The notes under the pieces are model-generated. The model did not search any database. It was given only the letters and a program-made list of their open reading frames with translations, and was not told the DNA's origin. A stretch of DNA of 64,000 bases from Nothopassalora personata (taxonomy: Eukaryota > Ascomycota > Dothideomycetes > Mycosphaerellales > Mycosphaerellaceae): positions 124,001 through 188,000 of the forward strand of contig CM066299.1 of assembly GCA_033816765.1 (NCBI GenBank). Direction: 5' to 3'. Below are positions 10,608 to 19,830 of this stretch, one piece after another (the first letter of the stretch is position 1; the number at the start of each line of letters is the position of its first letter). Made by a program: the position numbers and the translations under genes.

Positions 10608-11672
10608 ATGCCATCCACCAGAGGTGTCAGGAAGAATCGTCCGATCACAGGGAAGAGCCCGTGGACAGACGACGAGCGTCGCGGTCTGAAAATTCTATAC
10701 GAGAGGTCGAACATACTGAATCCAGACACGCCAGCCAACCGCGTCAACTTTGAACGCGTCTTCGCGCACGTATTCCCAGCCAAGGCCAAAAAATCTTACG
10801 CCTCTCTCTACGATCAGTATCAGCCGCGCTTTACCATCAGCAGGGTGACTCGCAAGCCACATCGCGGCGTGCAGTGGTTCGTGATCGACCGTCCAAACCA
10901 GCGCGACCAGTCACCCTACACTCAGCAAGAGCTCGACGATTTTGCAAGAGTGGAGACAGCTCTACAAAATGCGGCGGTCGCTTTTGGCATCCCCTGGGGC
11001 GCGCCTCAAGCACCGCAGGGAAACGCGAACCTACCACTCCAGCCTGCACCAGCAGCTGGACTCACCGCTACTGGACAAGATATAGAGGAGGCAGAAGAGT
11101 TCGATGCCGAGGACTTCGCGGAATTTGACACTCACGAGGAGGAGATGGAGGATGTCCACGTACAAGAGCGAGACACAGCAGAGGAGGAGCTACCTACCCG
11201 GCACGACACTGACAGTGGCGCGGTCATATCAGACAACACCCCTTCGACTGCAAGCCAGACTGAGCGCATCACACTCTACATCAGAGGCGACAGAACCCGC
11301 TTACAGGCCAACATTATCTTCCACCGACCAGGTGGCGCACAGCTCATCGGCTTTGAGCGTCCGCTGAGCCCACGACAGTGGTTGCCCTACCTTCATGTGG
11401 TCATTGACTGTGTCTGGGATGGTGCTCGCGCGGCTTACAGAGCTAAGCGTAGCAGCATCGAGGCCTACGTCACCACTCCGCTTCGTGGATTGCCCATTGT
11501 TGGTTCACGAGTCATGGCTCTGCAGCGAATCTACCTGGACGATGACACCGAGCTCAGCATGGTCGCTCTATGCCGGCATGAGGTGTGCGAGTGCTGTGCA
11601 GAGCACCGCCGTGTGCTCGAAGCCATGGCCGCGGATGATAGGAGACTCGGCATGACCCCAATCTGGGAGTGA
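10608..11672 (+). CDS. Myb/SANT-like hypothetical protein
   Basis: A 354-residue intronless ORF with an ATG in good context. The N-terminal 75 residues look like a divergent Myb/SANT-type helix-turn-helix: 'SPWTDDERRGLKILYERS' followed by 'NFERVFAHVF' and 'SYASLYDQYQPR', with Trp and the acidic run at the places expected for helix 1. Residues of about 85-115 carry 'VQWFVIDRPNQ' and an acidic linker follows (about 155-200, rich in Glu/Asp). The C-terminal 140 residues form a separate globular part ending with 'LCRHEVCECCAEHRRVLEAM', where C-x4-C-x-C-C plus His could hold a metal. Neither half matches a named family. A DNA- or chromatin-related role is inferred from the SANT-like part. Confidence 0.65.
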   Translation: MPSTRGVRKNRPITGKSPWTDDERRGLKILYERSNILNPDTPANRVNFERVFAHVFPAKAKKSYASLYDQYQPRFTISRVTRKPHRGVQWFVIDRPNQRDQSPYTQQELDDFARVETALQNAAVAFGIPWGAPQAPQGNANLPLQPAPAAGLTATGQDIEEAEEFDAEDFAEFDTHEEEMEDVHVQERDTAEEELPTRHDTDSGAVISDNTPSTASQTERITLYIRGDRTRLQANIIFHRPGGAQLIGFERPLSPRQWLPYLHVVIDCVWDGARAAYRAKRSSIEAYVTTPLRGLPIVGSRVMALQRIYLDDDTELSMVALCRHEVCECCAEHRRVLEAMAADDRRLGMTPIWE

Positions 11673-11962
11673 AGATGGAGGCGAAAAGGTGAGAGCGAGA
11701 AAGGACTATACATGTCATATCCATGCATTTGGTTTGAATCAGTATGCCTTGTCTCAGGAACGAAGAAGAATACGAACGATACTGTGATTATGAAAGTGTA
11801 GCACGAAAGAACACAGCGCGCTGATGGACGATGATGACGCCAGCGCCACTCACCATATCTTCTGGCTCCCTGAACTCCAATTCCATGTGTATTTTGCCTC
11901 ACACCAGGTGGTCCTGAGGGCGGGAACAGGACAATACAGCAGTACGAGCGATGCTCGCTCGC

Positions 11963-12700
11963 TTACTCATTTTCCTTTCTAGGCTCAGGCCCGAGGAAGT
12001 AATTATTCCTAGCATTGGCAATGGCGGTGCAGAACTTGGTCTTTGGCATGCCCATAGCGCCGTTGAACATGTCAACGTACCATTCGCGACTGATCTTGTG
12101 GACAAAGAAACGATGTCCATTCTGTGCTGTCGAGATGCCGATGTCCAGGCGGACGCCAACGTCCAGAGATTCGAACATTGATGCATCGCAGTCAGCTGTG
12201 GTATGTTGCTGATCAGCTGCTGATCGGACATTTGAGCTCTCCACAGAAGAGGTCTGTTTGGACTTCTTTGGAGTTGGGCCGGCATCGCCATCCTCCTCTT
12301 CTTCAGTGCCGCGCTTGCGTTTCGTCCCACGCATGACGTTGCCGATCTCATCGTCGTTGCACTGAATCCCTACAATGTCCTGATACTCGAAATGACGCAG
12401 CTGGTCAAAGACCCACAGGGCGAAGTCCTCAAGGTCGCCATAAGTTCGCTTGCCACAGTTGCTCTTACTAAGAAGCTCTGGTCTAACTCTGGTGAGCGTA
12501 CGCACGATCTTGACACCTGCACCGTTGGCGAAGCTATCCTGCTGCGTATGAATGACCTCGAAGACGTGACCCGTACGAACACGAAGTCCATTCTCGTCTG
12601 GAAGTGTGGCAATTAGGACTCTGAACTCACCGAAGTCTCGCAGAGGCAAGGCCTTCTCCTGGCGGAACCATATGGTGCCCTTCTCGAAACACTCCGACAT
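11963..12700 (-). CDS. Hypothetical protein with acidic NLS-like linker
   Basis: A 245-residue ORF starting at the ATG at 12700. Two ordered parts (about residues 10-110 and 165-240) are joined by a charged linker with basic blocks 'RGTKRKRG' and 'PTPKKSKQ' around an acidic run, a typical bipartite nuclear-localisation layout. The first part reads 'FGEFRVLIATLPDENGLRVR' and the last 'NGHRFFVHKISREWYVDM'; I recognise no family in either. The gene is tail-to-tail with the Myb-like gene (about 290 bp apart). Nuclear localisation is an inference from the basic clusters. Confidence 0.6.
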   Translation of the reverse strand: MSECFEKGTIWFRQEKALPLRDFGEFRVLIATLPDENGLRVRTGHVFEVIHTQQDSFANGAGVKIVRTLTRVRPELLSKSNCGKRTYGDLEDFALWVFDQLRHFEYQDIVGIQCNDDEIGNVMRGTKRKRGTEEEEDGDAGPTPKKSKQTSSVESSNVRSAADQQHTTADCDASMFESLDVGVRLDIGISTAQNGHRFFVHKISREWYVDMFNGAMGMPKTKFCTAIANARNNYFLGPEPRKENE

Positions 12701-12799
12701 GGTCTGCTTGGATAATTTGCCTTTGCGGCAGGCAAGAAGGACTCTCTGAGGATTTATAGGGTTGATGATGATGCCCTCGGAGCATGCTGAGTGCGTGCG

Positions 12800-13602
12800 C
12801 TACATGACGTCGGGAGCATCAAGTGTGCACTTTGGTGCCTGCTTACAGCATGACTCTGGACGGTACTGATTCTTTTCGTCAGTAGTACTGCTAGCAATCA
12901 GGTCAAGAGCCTGAACGTCTCCAATCTTAAACTCACTCTTTTTGAACTCTGTCAGGTTGGGGTAGCACCGAGCCTGCTCGTATACTTTGTCGATCTGCTC
13001 GTAGAGCTTTTCCACCTTCGACACGTTTGGGATTGCAGACCAGCAGAAGGTAAGCAGTGTTTGCTCATTTAGCTTCCCGTCGTTCTTTGTAGCCGCCGCC
13101 CTGGACTCGATATGTTTAGTGAAGGTCTTCCAAGCCGTGGAGTCTGGCAACACACGAAGTTGACTAGCAACGACGAGCGATTGATGGATGCAGGTGACGT
13201 CGTCATCTATCAAGCAGACCCATGAGCCATTGGTGGCGTTCTGCAGCTCGCAAGCATTCGAGAGTTGATAGTACTCCGGCATGTACTCTTCAGCATTTTT
13301 AATGTCCTCATTGTGAAACGAAATCGTCTGAGAATATTGTTCCAGCTTCTCGTAGTCGTTGGCATCGGGCAGCCAGCTGTCGTCACCGATCCAGATGACT
13401 CTCTCGGGTATGGTACCGATAATATTGTTATAGATACAAATGAGATAAGGAGGTATACATACAGGTTGCAAAAGGAACATCCAGCGAAAAGCTTGTGGCC
13501 ACGCCACCTGGAACGAGCTGCCGGCTTCATTTGAAGGATTTCAGGGACTGTCAGGAATTTGCTGTTAAAGTGAAACCTGACTGTGATGGCATTGTTGAAC
13601 AA
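12800..13602 (-). CDS. Two-exon hypothetical protein
   Basis: Predicted as exon 13463-13602, intron 13401-13462 (62 nt; GTATGT donor, acceptor after 'CCCGAGAG') and exon 12800-13400, giving 246 residues. The junction links 'HKLFAGCSFCNL' to 'VIWIGDDSWLPDAND' in a single frame. Without splicing, the downstream frame would have to start with a poor leader. The product is hydrophilic, mildly acidic and has seven or more Cys, including 'PESCCKQAPKC' near the end. No family is recognised. 'VCLIDDDVTCIHQSL' in the middle could be a buried strand-helix unit. It starts about 660 bases from the next relic and ends close to the start of the 11963-12700 gene on the same strand. The intron is inferred from splice signals only. 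Confidence 0.5.
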
Positions 13603-14297
13603 AGAAAGTTCGTGACGATACTATTCTGGTGCTTTCACATTGTCTAGAGTGATACGATCAAAGAACAAACCTTCAATGAACTGGCTGTGCTTTGTGTGGC
13701 TGGACTAGAATGGAACTCTAGTGCAGCAGAGCCAGCGGCCGCGTGCGGATCGTCAGATGAGCATGTAATCCTGTCTGACTAGTTTGCGGTTCACTCTCCT
13801 CATCCAAGTCTGCTTCGTCTTGACTGTCCAGGAGACTGCTGCAGCTGCTAGAACCTAGATTAGGTCGGATATGACAAGTCCGCAGGGCAGTCATTCACGG
13901 TGTTGGACATTCTTCAGATTCCATTACCTGAATTCTCTTTCCTCATGAAGGCGGTCGGAGATGCCACAACTATCCTGGCGCGTCGGTTGCCGCTTCCCAT
14001 CTAACAAAGTCGCCGCCTCTTCGCTAGACTTGGAGCGAATACAAAACTTCTGGCAATGACCAGCAGTCATTGAATCATTGCTACACATCGTGCTCATTAC
14101 CCCGAGACGTCGATGATGGCGAACTGCGAACAGAAAATGTCATTGTTCAAGTATTGCTGTACTCTTATCGTCCCGAACCTCGTGCCGCACAATGACTGTT
14201 GTTCGTGCCTTTGACGAGAGTTGCATAAGTTCAGAGCTTCCAGCAAGCCCGTTAGACTAATACTAGATCATGTCATCCAAAAGTATGCAGGCAATAA
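13603..14297. other. Intergenic, nothing recognisable
   Basis: No ORF with a domain, no repeat. It should hold the promoter of the minus-strand gene at 12800-13602. Confidence 0.45.
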
Positions 14298-15079
14298 TGG
14301 AGTCCGCGAAAGTGCTGGTCGCTTCCAGTTGCGAGCATTCCCATAACGGCGGCAGAGTTCCTCGAGATCAAGCAAGATCTGGCGTGGGCAACTCAAACAC
14401 TTGCCCGAGTTGGCTGTCCAGAATGCACGATTCTCCAAGATGTGCTCACTAAGACTGACCCTCAGTGCATCCAGTCTCCAGTTCCGGGCGAAGAGCCTAC
14501 TTGCCAGGGGATCGATCTGGCTTCGTGGAGTTGTCGACTTAGCAATGCCTTCGGACAAGCAGAGGAGACCGCCGAGAAGCTCATTGCCGCATCAATCGAG
14601 CTCGGCTACGAGTACCATACTGTCGTTCCTGCGGCAAGGGCAAAATGTGCGGTTGCAAAGGTCTGCGAGCTGAATTATCACCAGTTCTGCATCGAGCGTC
14701 GTGGCGCTCAAGAAGATCCCTTCTTCACTCCGTTGCGAAAGATCACCATCTTCTGATGCGCATTAGTGTGATGCAGAACCCGGCAAGGGTCACTCCGCCA
14801 GTTGTGAAGGTCATGTATCAAACGCTCAATAGCATGTGAGCCAATGCTGCTGTTCTTTCTGCTTTGATCGAAAATCTCGCAACTAGGGTACATTATCTGC
14901 AGGAGATGGAGGCTGAAGATGACTACGTTGAGCAAGCTGGCAAGCTTCCAGGCTGGCATCAGAAAGGTAAGTGTAAGCGCCTGAACAAGAGCAGACTATC
15001 CACAATGCTTTACGAGCACGCTGTTGGGCGGAAGTGGCGTTCCCGGATACACGATCTCACTGACTGCCTAGGTCAATGA
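14298..15079 (+). pseudogene. Possible decayed coding region of unknown family
   Basis: A frame open from 14298 to 14756 reads 'PITAAEFLEIKQDLAWATQT', then 'VGCPECTILQDVLTKTDPQC', with even spacing of hydrophobic residues. A second stretch ends with a TGA and then continues in the same frame as 'LSALIENLATRVHYLQEMEA' to about 15079. The Cys-x2-Cys plus helical segments recall the regulatory middle part of some fungal C6 regulators of the AflR type, but the zinc cluster itself is absent and the similarity is by eye only. An ATG-initiated frame at 14270 with 'MQAIMESAKVLVAS' overlaps in another phase, which could be an exon or a frameshifted start. Intron structures might also rescue parts of it. 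Confidence 0.25.
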
Positions 15080-15583
15080 CCTTACGCTTAAATTCGTCGT
15101 AACACTAGATGGCATCCATAGTGTACCCACTGCTGGACGCATACTTATTCTTCAATTCATCCTGCTCGACCTTTCTGCGGCCAGCACCCACAGCATAGTA
15201 TCTCTGACTTACCGACGCGCCCAGCGTTTGTCGATGCGGGAAACGCTTCAAGCCTATACATCTCATCCCTGCACGGAAAACTTACATACACATGCCATTG
15301 TCAATATTGCCAAATAACCCTTTCACACCTCTTACGTGACTTGCAGACTTCATCTTCATCATACGACCACAGACCACATCAAAAGCACAGTGTCACCAGT
15401 CGCCCGCCACCAAGTCATCTCCAACGACGGCGCATGGGAGCACCGCGACACCAAGGTAGGAGGCTGCGGCTTCGTCTGCTTTGATCCTGCTCTGGGCATG
15501 CATGCCTGTCCTGCCTGCGACGACTTTCGCCTTTCGAACAGAGTGGTTACGGCCATACCACACCCTCTACACCACGCGCCGAC
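15080..15583. other. Intergenic, probable promoter
   Basis: About 500 bases upstream of the gene at 15584. Short ORFs only; no recognisable motif. Confidence 0.4.
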
Positions 15584-16276
15584 ATGTTCGCCACGCACTC
15601 TCGATTTTCACTCGATCGCGAAATCGTCCTAGCCTATGCCTGCACGCATTACGAGTCGATTCGAGCCGCAGACATACAGCGACTTGCGACAGAAAACCAA
15701 TCTTGCTACAAGACCTCCAACAACTTCTCGGTCGACATTGGCACCCTCAGTCATGGCTGGACTGGCGAGGCACATGGGTATATCAAACTCAAAACGCCTT
15801 GCGACCAAGAAGAGTGCCGGTCATCATCACTCGCGGAGCGTGAAGAGAGACTAATCACAGCAGTCAAGACCTCTCGAATGACCTTTCAGAACACGCTTCA
15901 CAGATACGTCGCGTACGGCGTTCGATACCACGACTTCGCGCTGGCGGTTTGGACCGAGCACGCTGACGAATCTCATCTAGCGCTCGTCCACCATACCTAC
16001 GGCATCGAGACTCGAGACAGGGGCGAGGACCCTGTCCTTCAGCCGTTTGTCAATCTCCACCACATCCTCCAGCGCTTCGAAGACGAAGTCAAAACGGGCG
16101 TGTTTTGCGAAGACTTCATGGAAACCGCCATTCATGGTCGGGACACATTTCGCACAATCGCAGTTGAGACCAAGCCTACGATGGAGACTCTGCGAGATAA
16201 GGTCAAAAGACTAGCCACACTTGAGAGCTATGCTGATGCGCAGAGCTTCTACACGATTGTCCTTGGCAAGAGGTAA
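15584..16276 (+). CDS. Hypothetical protein (230 aa)
   Basis: An intact intronless ORF starting at ATG 15584 and ending 'IVLGKR'. The sequence is globular-looking, with alternating hydrophobic strands ('HDFALAVWTEHADESHLALV') and a helical C-terminal half ('PFVNLHHILQRFEDEVKTG', 'METLRDKVKRLATLESYADA'). No signal peptide, transmembrane segment or metal cluster is visible and I recognise no family. It sits in the orphan-gene run ahead of the chromodomain gene on the same strand, and its length and steady codon use argue for a real gene. Confidence 0.55.
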   Translation: MFATHSRFSLDREIVLAYACTHYESIRAADIQRLATENQSCYKTSNNFSVDIGTLSHGWTGEAHGYIKLKTPCDQEECRSSSLAEREERLITAVKTSRMTFQNTLHRYVAYGVRYHDFALAVWTEHADESHLALVHHTYGIETRDRGEDPVLQPFVNLHHILQRFEDEVKTGVFCEDFMETAIHGRDTFRTIAVETKPTMETLRDKVKRLATLESYADAQSFYTIVLGKR

Positions 16277-16869
16277 CATGGAAATACATCTGGGAAGATC
16301 GCGGGGACTGCGGTACAGAGGCACATTGCAGAACAAGCCATCTTCAATCGGTGGTTCATCAGGATTGATGATATGGGAAACCTGTACACTGGACACACGC
16401 CGATACCGATGTTCAGCCCGAGTATTCCGTGCCCCTTGGCCCATTCATAGCGATCAAGATGACAGTAAATACTATGTTGATTCGTTCTAACTGATATCAG
16501 ACTGATCATGTTAGGGGAGGCTTGAAGCTGTACACGACCCTGCTGGCCTGCAACCAGGCCTATCTCGTAGCTTCACAATGGAACAATGCACGTTGTATCG
16601 ACTCGTCCCAACAATGCTCTTTGAGAACATTTCCTTGTTCCCGGCATTCCTTTGTTCAGAGCATTCTTTGTCCACAGAGGATATATCGCTGCCGCGACGG
16701 CGGAGCCCGGCCACAAAATCTATCTCTTGCTTTTGCACGTCCGGTAAGCATCCCCGCCCCTGTTCTTTTTGCTGACTCTGGCAGCCACCGAACCAAACAG
16801 TTCCCCTTTCAAGTAACGACTCTGGCAGTCACCCAGGGAACTCTTCCTCTCCAACCCTCCAGGAATAAG
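16277..16869. other. Intergenic, upstream of chromodomain gene
   Basis: The chromodomain frame is open upstream to 16522, but only from a TTG and without sequence character, so I treat this stretch as leader and promoter. No other ORF is supported. Confidence 0.4.
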
Positions 16870-18684
16870 ATGGTTCCAAAACGCAACGCGGCCCTCACAG
16901 GGCTGGACCTATCTAGACGAACTCTCCCGAAGAGGAATAAAGACAACAACTTGGCGCACGGCTACTCGGTACAGAAGACTACACACCATGATCGGCAGGT
17001 TATTCTCGAGTTCAGCACTGAAGTGATGCGGGACAAAAAGTTCAAGGCGGCCACTGCCTACATGACAGAAGTCAGGCTCCGTGTTACTGACCCTAAAACT
17101 GGTGTTGCAGGTCGAGCAGAAGAACTTGCAACTTTTGTCTCCTACGGCATCGATAAGCAGCATCCCGAGTTCCAGAAAGAGTTCCTTCCTGACCCGCCTG
17201 GGAAAAACTGGCCCCATCTTTATGTCCATGGCCCGAAAGGAAGCAGAGACATCGAAGACTCGCAGAAGATCATGCTTCTTACCCATCACAAGTACGGCCC
17301 GTATTCTCAGCCTAAGATCGGTATGGCTGATGAACACCGCAAGCTCTTTACGGACTCGAAATCATACCATTACCTTAGCGAGTTTGAGCTCGCGGATACG
17401 AAGTTTCAAAGAATGGGTTGGGGGCCTGTACTCATGTCAAGTTGGCTCGGTCATCTCGCGAATTCTGACAGTGGTCTAGGTGAGTATGCTTTCAGCGGAC
17501 TTTTCCTCCTCTCTCCTGCTCCTATTGCATTTGATGGGACTAATGAGGACTACATCACCGCTGTCCGTGGCTTGATCAGGACGTACAAGAAATCTGGGTA
17601 CGTAGTCATCCGTCCTGGTGATGATAACCTTGACGGCCCAATCTACATCATGGGAAGACAGCATCCTGTACGGGCTGGACTGCCGCAGTCAACGATGTTT
17701 GGCGCCGGCGCCTTCGATGTTGACATGCCGGATAGTCCTCTTACACCACCGCCGGAGGGTACATTCCCCGCGCCAGCAGGTCTCCCAAACGTCAAGCCGA
17801 CAGGACATCTGACCATCTCGGAAAGTGCTTATGATCAGTGGGCGGCGTCATCTAGCTCAGAGGAAGACGAAGACCCAGTCATTATCCCCGGTCGCAGGAC
17901 AGGCAGAGCCCCGGCAGCAACTGCATCGCAAGACGTGACGGTGATAGACAGTTCCGAAGACGAAGATCCAGTCCGCACAGGACGACGAAACACCACCAAA
18001 ACTCGTCGAATCCGCAAGCCAACCCCACGCCGCCCTCGTTCACAGGCTGAACCCACTCACAGTAAGTCGTCAGACCCAACAATCTCTAATGTCACACAGG
18101 CCACACAAGCTCTTTCCCTCAACGCGAGACCGAAGCCGAAAGCATCGATCCTCAAGTGCGGCGTCAAGCCTCCACGGCCCGGCAAAGATTACCCGTGGAT
18201 GAATGGAAGAGTCTATGTCCGCGAATCAGATACACCCCAGGAGTGGATTGATGAGGGTTGGGGATGGTACAATGCGAAGATTGCTGAGCAGGAACGTGAA
18301 GCCTTCACCTCGACTTCTGCTGCCACATCTGCACCTGTGCCTGAACCTGCCCAGCCATCATCATCCACACCCAGGACCGCGCCCATCAATCCATTGGTCA
18401 CTACCATGGTTCCATACGGTGTAGCTACACCTACATCTCCCTCCGTTGCACCAAAGAACTCCGCCGTAGCTCAAGACAAGCCCCGCCGCCTCCACTACGA
18501 AGTTCTGGCAGAGAGCGGTGGTGATTTGCCTGCGCGACGGATTCTTGGCGAGACTAAGAGTTCATATCTCATCGAGTGGGAGGCTCACCCTAAGACTGGC
18601 GAGGAATTTGAGCCGACTATGGAGCCGAAGTGGTCTGTTAATGCTGCGCTTGTTGCGGACTGGGAGAAGAGGAAGGGGAGGTAA
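16870..18684 (+). CDS. GNAT-like core protein with C-terminal chromodomain
   Basis: A 604-residue protein from the ATG at 16870. Residues of about 45-265 contain 'TEVRLRVTD', then 'LADTKFQRMGWGPVLMSSWL', 'YAFSGLFLLSPAPI', a helix 'ITAVRGLIRTYKKSG' and 'YVVIRPGDD'. This is the strand-loop-helix-strand-helix-strand order of a GNAT fold, with QRMGWG (180-185) matching Q-x-x-G-x-G. The same order occurs in the Zn2Cys6 gene at 6657-8051. A long disordered region rich in Ser, Pro and acidic patches follows (about 280-535), including 'SSSEEDEDPV' and a repeated 'DSSEDEDPV' block that resembles SUMO-interacting motifs. The last 65 residues form a chromodomain: 'HYEVLAESGG', 'SSYLIEWEAHPKTG', 'FEPTMEPKW', 'ALVADWEKRK'. 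The usual Trp of the WEP motif is replaced by Met. A role in binding methylated histone tails is known for the family; acetyltransferase activity is inference. Confidence 0.75.
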   Translation: MVPKRNAALTGLDLSRRTLPKRNKDNNLAHGYSVQKTTHHDRQVILEFSTEVMRDKKFKAATAYMTEVRLRVTDPKTGVAGRAEELATFVSYGIDKQHPEFQKEFLPDPPGKNWPHLYVHGPKGSRDIEDSQKIMLLTHHKYGPYSQPKIGMADEHRKLFTDSKSYHYLSEFELADTKFQRMGWGPVLMSSWLGHLANSDSGLGEYAFSGLFLLSPAPIAFDGTNEDYITAVRGLIRTYKKSGYVVIRPGDDNLDGPIYIMGRQHPVRAGLPQSTMFGAGAFDVDMPDSPLTPPPEGTFPAPAGLPNVKPTGHLTISESAYDQWAASSSSEEDEDPVIIPGRRTGRAPAATASQDVTVIDSSEDEDPVRTGRRNTTKTRRIRKPTPRRPRSQAEPTHSKSSDPTISNVTQATQALSLNARPKPKASILKCGVKPPRPGKDYPWMNGRVYVRESDTPQEWIDEGWGWYNAKIAEQEREAFTSTSAATSAPVPEPAQPSSSTPRTAPINPLVTTMVPYGVATPTSPSVAPKNSAVAQDKPRRLHYEVLAESGGDLPARRILGETKSSYLIEWEAHPKTGEEFEPTMEPKWSVNAALVADWEKRKGR

Positions 18685-19293
18685 GTAATTGATGGAAGTT
18701 GAGTCTCTTTCTCTCTTGGATTTCATTGTTTGAGGTAGAAGAAGGTAAGTGCGAGTGACTTGGTGTAGGTCACTTAGTTTGAAAATGAAATGGAAGGCCT
18801 TGCTAGCAAGACTTATATTAGGTGTCGGCGATCATTTCCCTTCATACCTAAGTCCGAAACAGCGTTCCAACAAGGCGCTGCTGTCCTGATCATTTAAGCA
18901 TTCGCGAGAGCCAAAAGTGGATGCTGATGAAGCAGCGTCATGCTCTAGACACCGTTCGTGTGAGGAGCAGCACATACCTGGCCGACAAGTGCTTAAGAGT
19001 ACTATATTCCTTTCGGACGTGATACGACATGTTGTCTATCTATGAGATATCATCAATTGAGCTGAAAGGACATCGAGTGACCATGACTGTCCTATCTCTC
19101 TTGCTACATCAGTTGCTCTATCGTTATCATCAGTTCCGCCACTCCTTCCTACGGGTGCCTTTCTATCCCTTGTTTCCACTTGGAACGCGCTGGTCGCGGC
19201 CTAAGATGCAACTATCATCGCTCTTCATAATTTCCGCGCCCCGGACAGCTTCTCGTGCAGTATGAAGCACCTTGCTGAAGTGCGGTGACTACG
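18685..19293. other. Intergenic, no gene seen
   Basis: 3' flank of the chromodomain gene and of the MYND relic. Only short frames. Confidence 0.45.
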
Positions 19294-19830
19294 CTAGGCC
19301 TTGCCACAGCTGATCTTGTACATCTTCCAACCCTGCTCTTGATACTCCTTGCCACAGTAGTATCGGACTCGGCACATGTTGCATTTCGCTAGCTCTTCTT
19401 CATCTTTCTTCGTTGTGACACCACGTGGGCTGCAGGCAGGCTTGATGTTCGCCTGCGGTTGCGGTCCTCTACAAAGGGCTGGAATACTTTGGCTGAAAGA
19501 CGCGACGCCAAGTTCTCGTTGAGAGGGTCATCCTGCCTTCAAAGGGCGGCGTGGACGCGTGCAGCAAGTAGGTCATTGGCATGAGCTTCCCTAGCATGTC
19601 CATAAGCAAAGTGTGGACGTGACCGAACTCGAGATCGTTCATATACTTGGGCGGAAAGAAAAGGTCGCCCTGGATTGTGTCCCACATTCCCTTGATCCGC
19701 TTATTGCGTACGCTATGTATCTTGTAGTTCAAGCTGGCGCGATCGTCGTAATATATCAATGATTTTGCTTCTGTCGAGAGATTCTCAAAGTACCCTCGGT
19801 TGTGCGATTCTCACTGCTCGTCATCAATCG
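19294..19830 (-). pseudogene. Decayed MYND zinc-finger gene (3' part)
   Basis: Reading the minus strand, a coding stretch 'KSLIYYDDRASLNYKIHSVR' to 'LMPMTYLLHASTPPFEG' (from about 19790) is followed, in a different phase, by 'NENLASRLSAKVFQPFVEDR', then in a further phase by a C-terminal MYND-like finger, 'LAKCNMCRVRYYC' and 'YQEQGWKMYKISC', ending at the TAG at 19294-19296. In the MYND consensus the position before Gln is Cys and the position two after the Trp-x pair is His; here both are Tyr. A TGA also precedes the first stretch. At least two frame changes plus lost metal ligands mark it as a relic. MYND fingers normally mediate protein-protein contacts. Confidence 0.6.
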
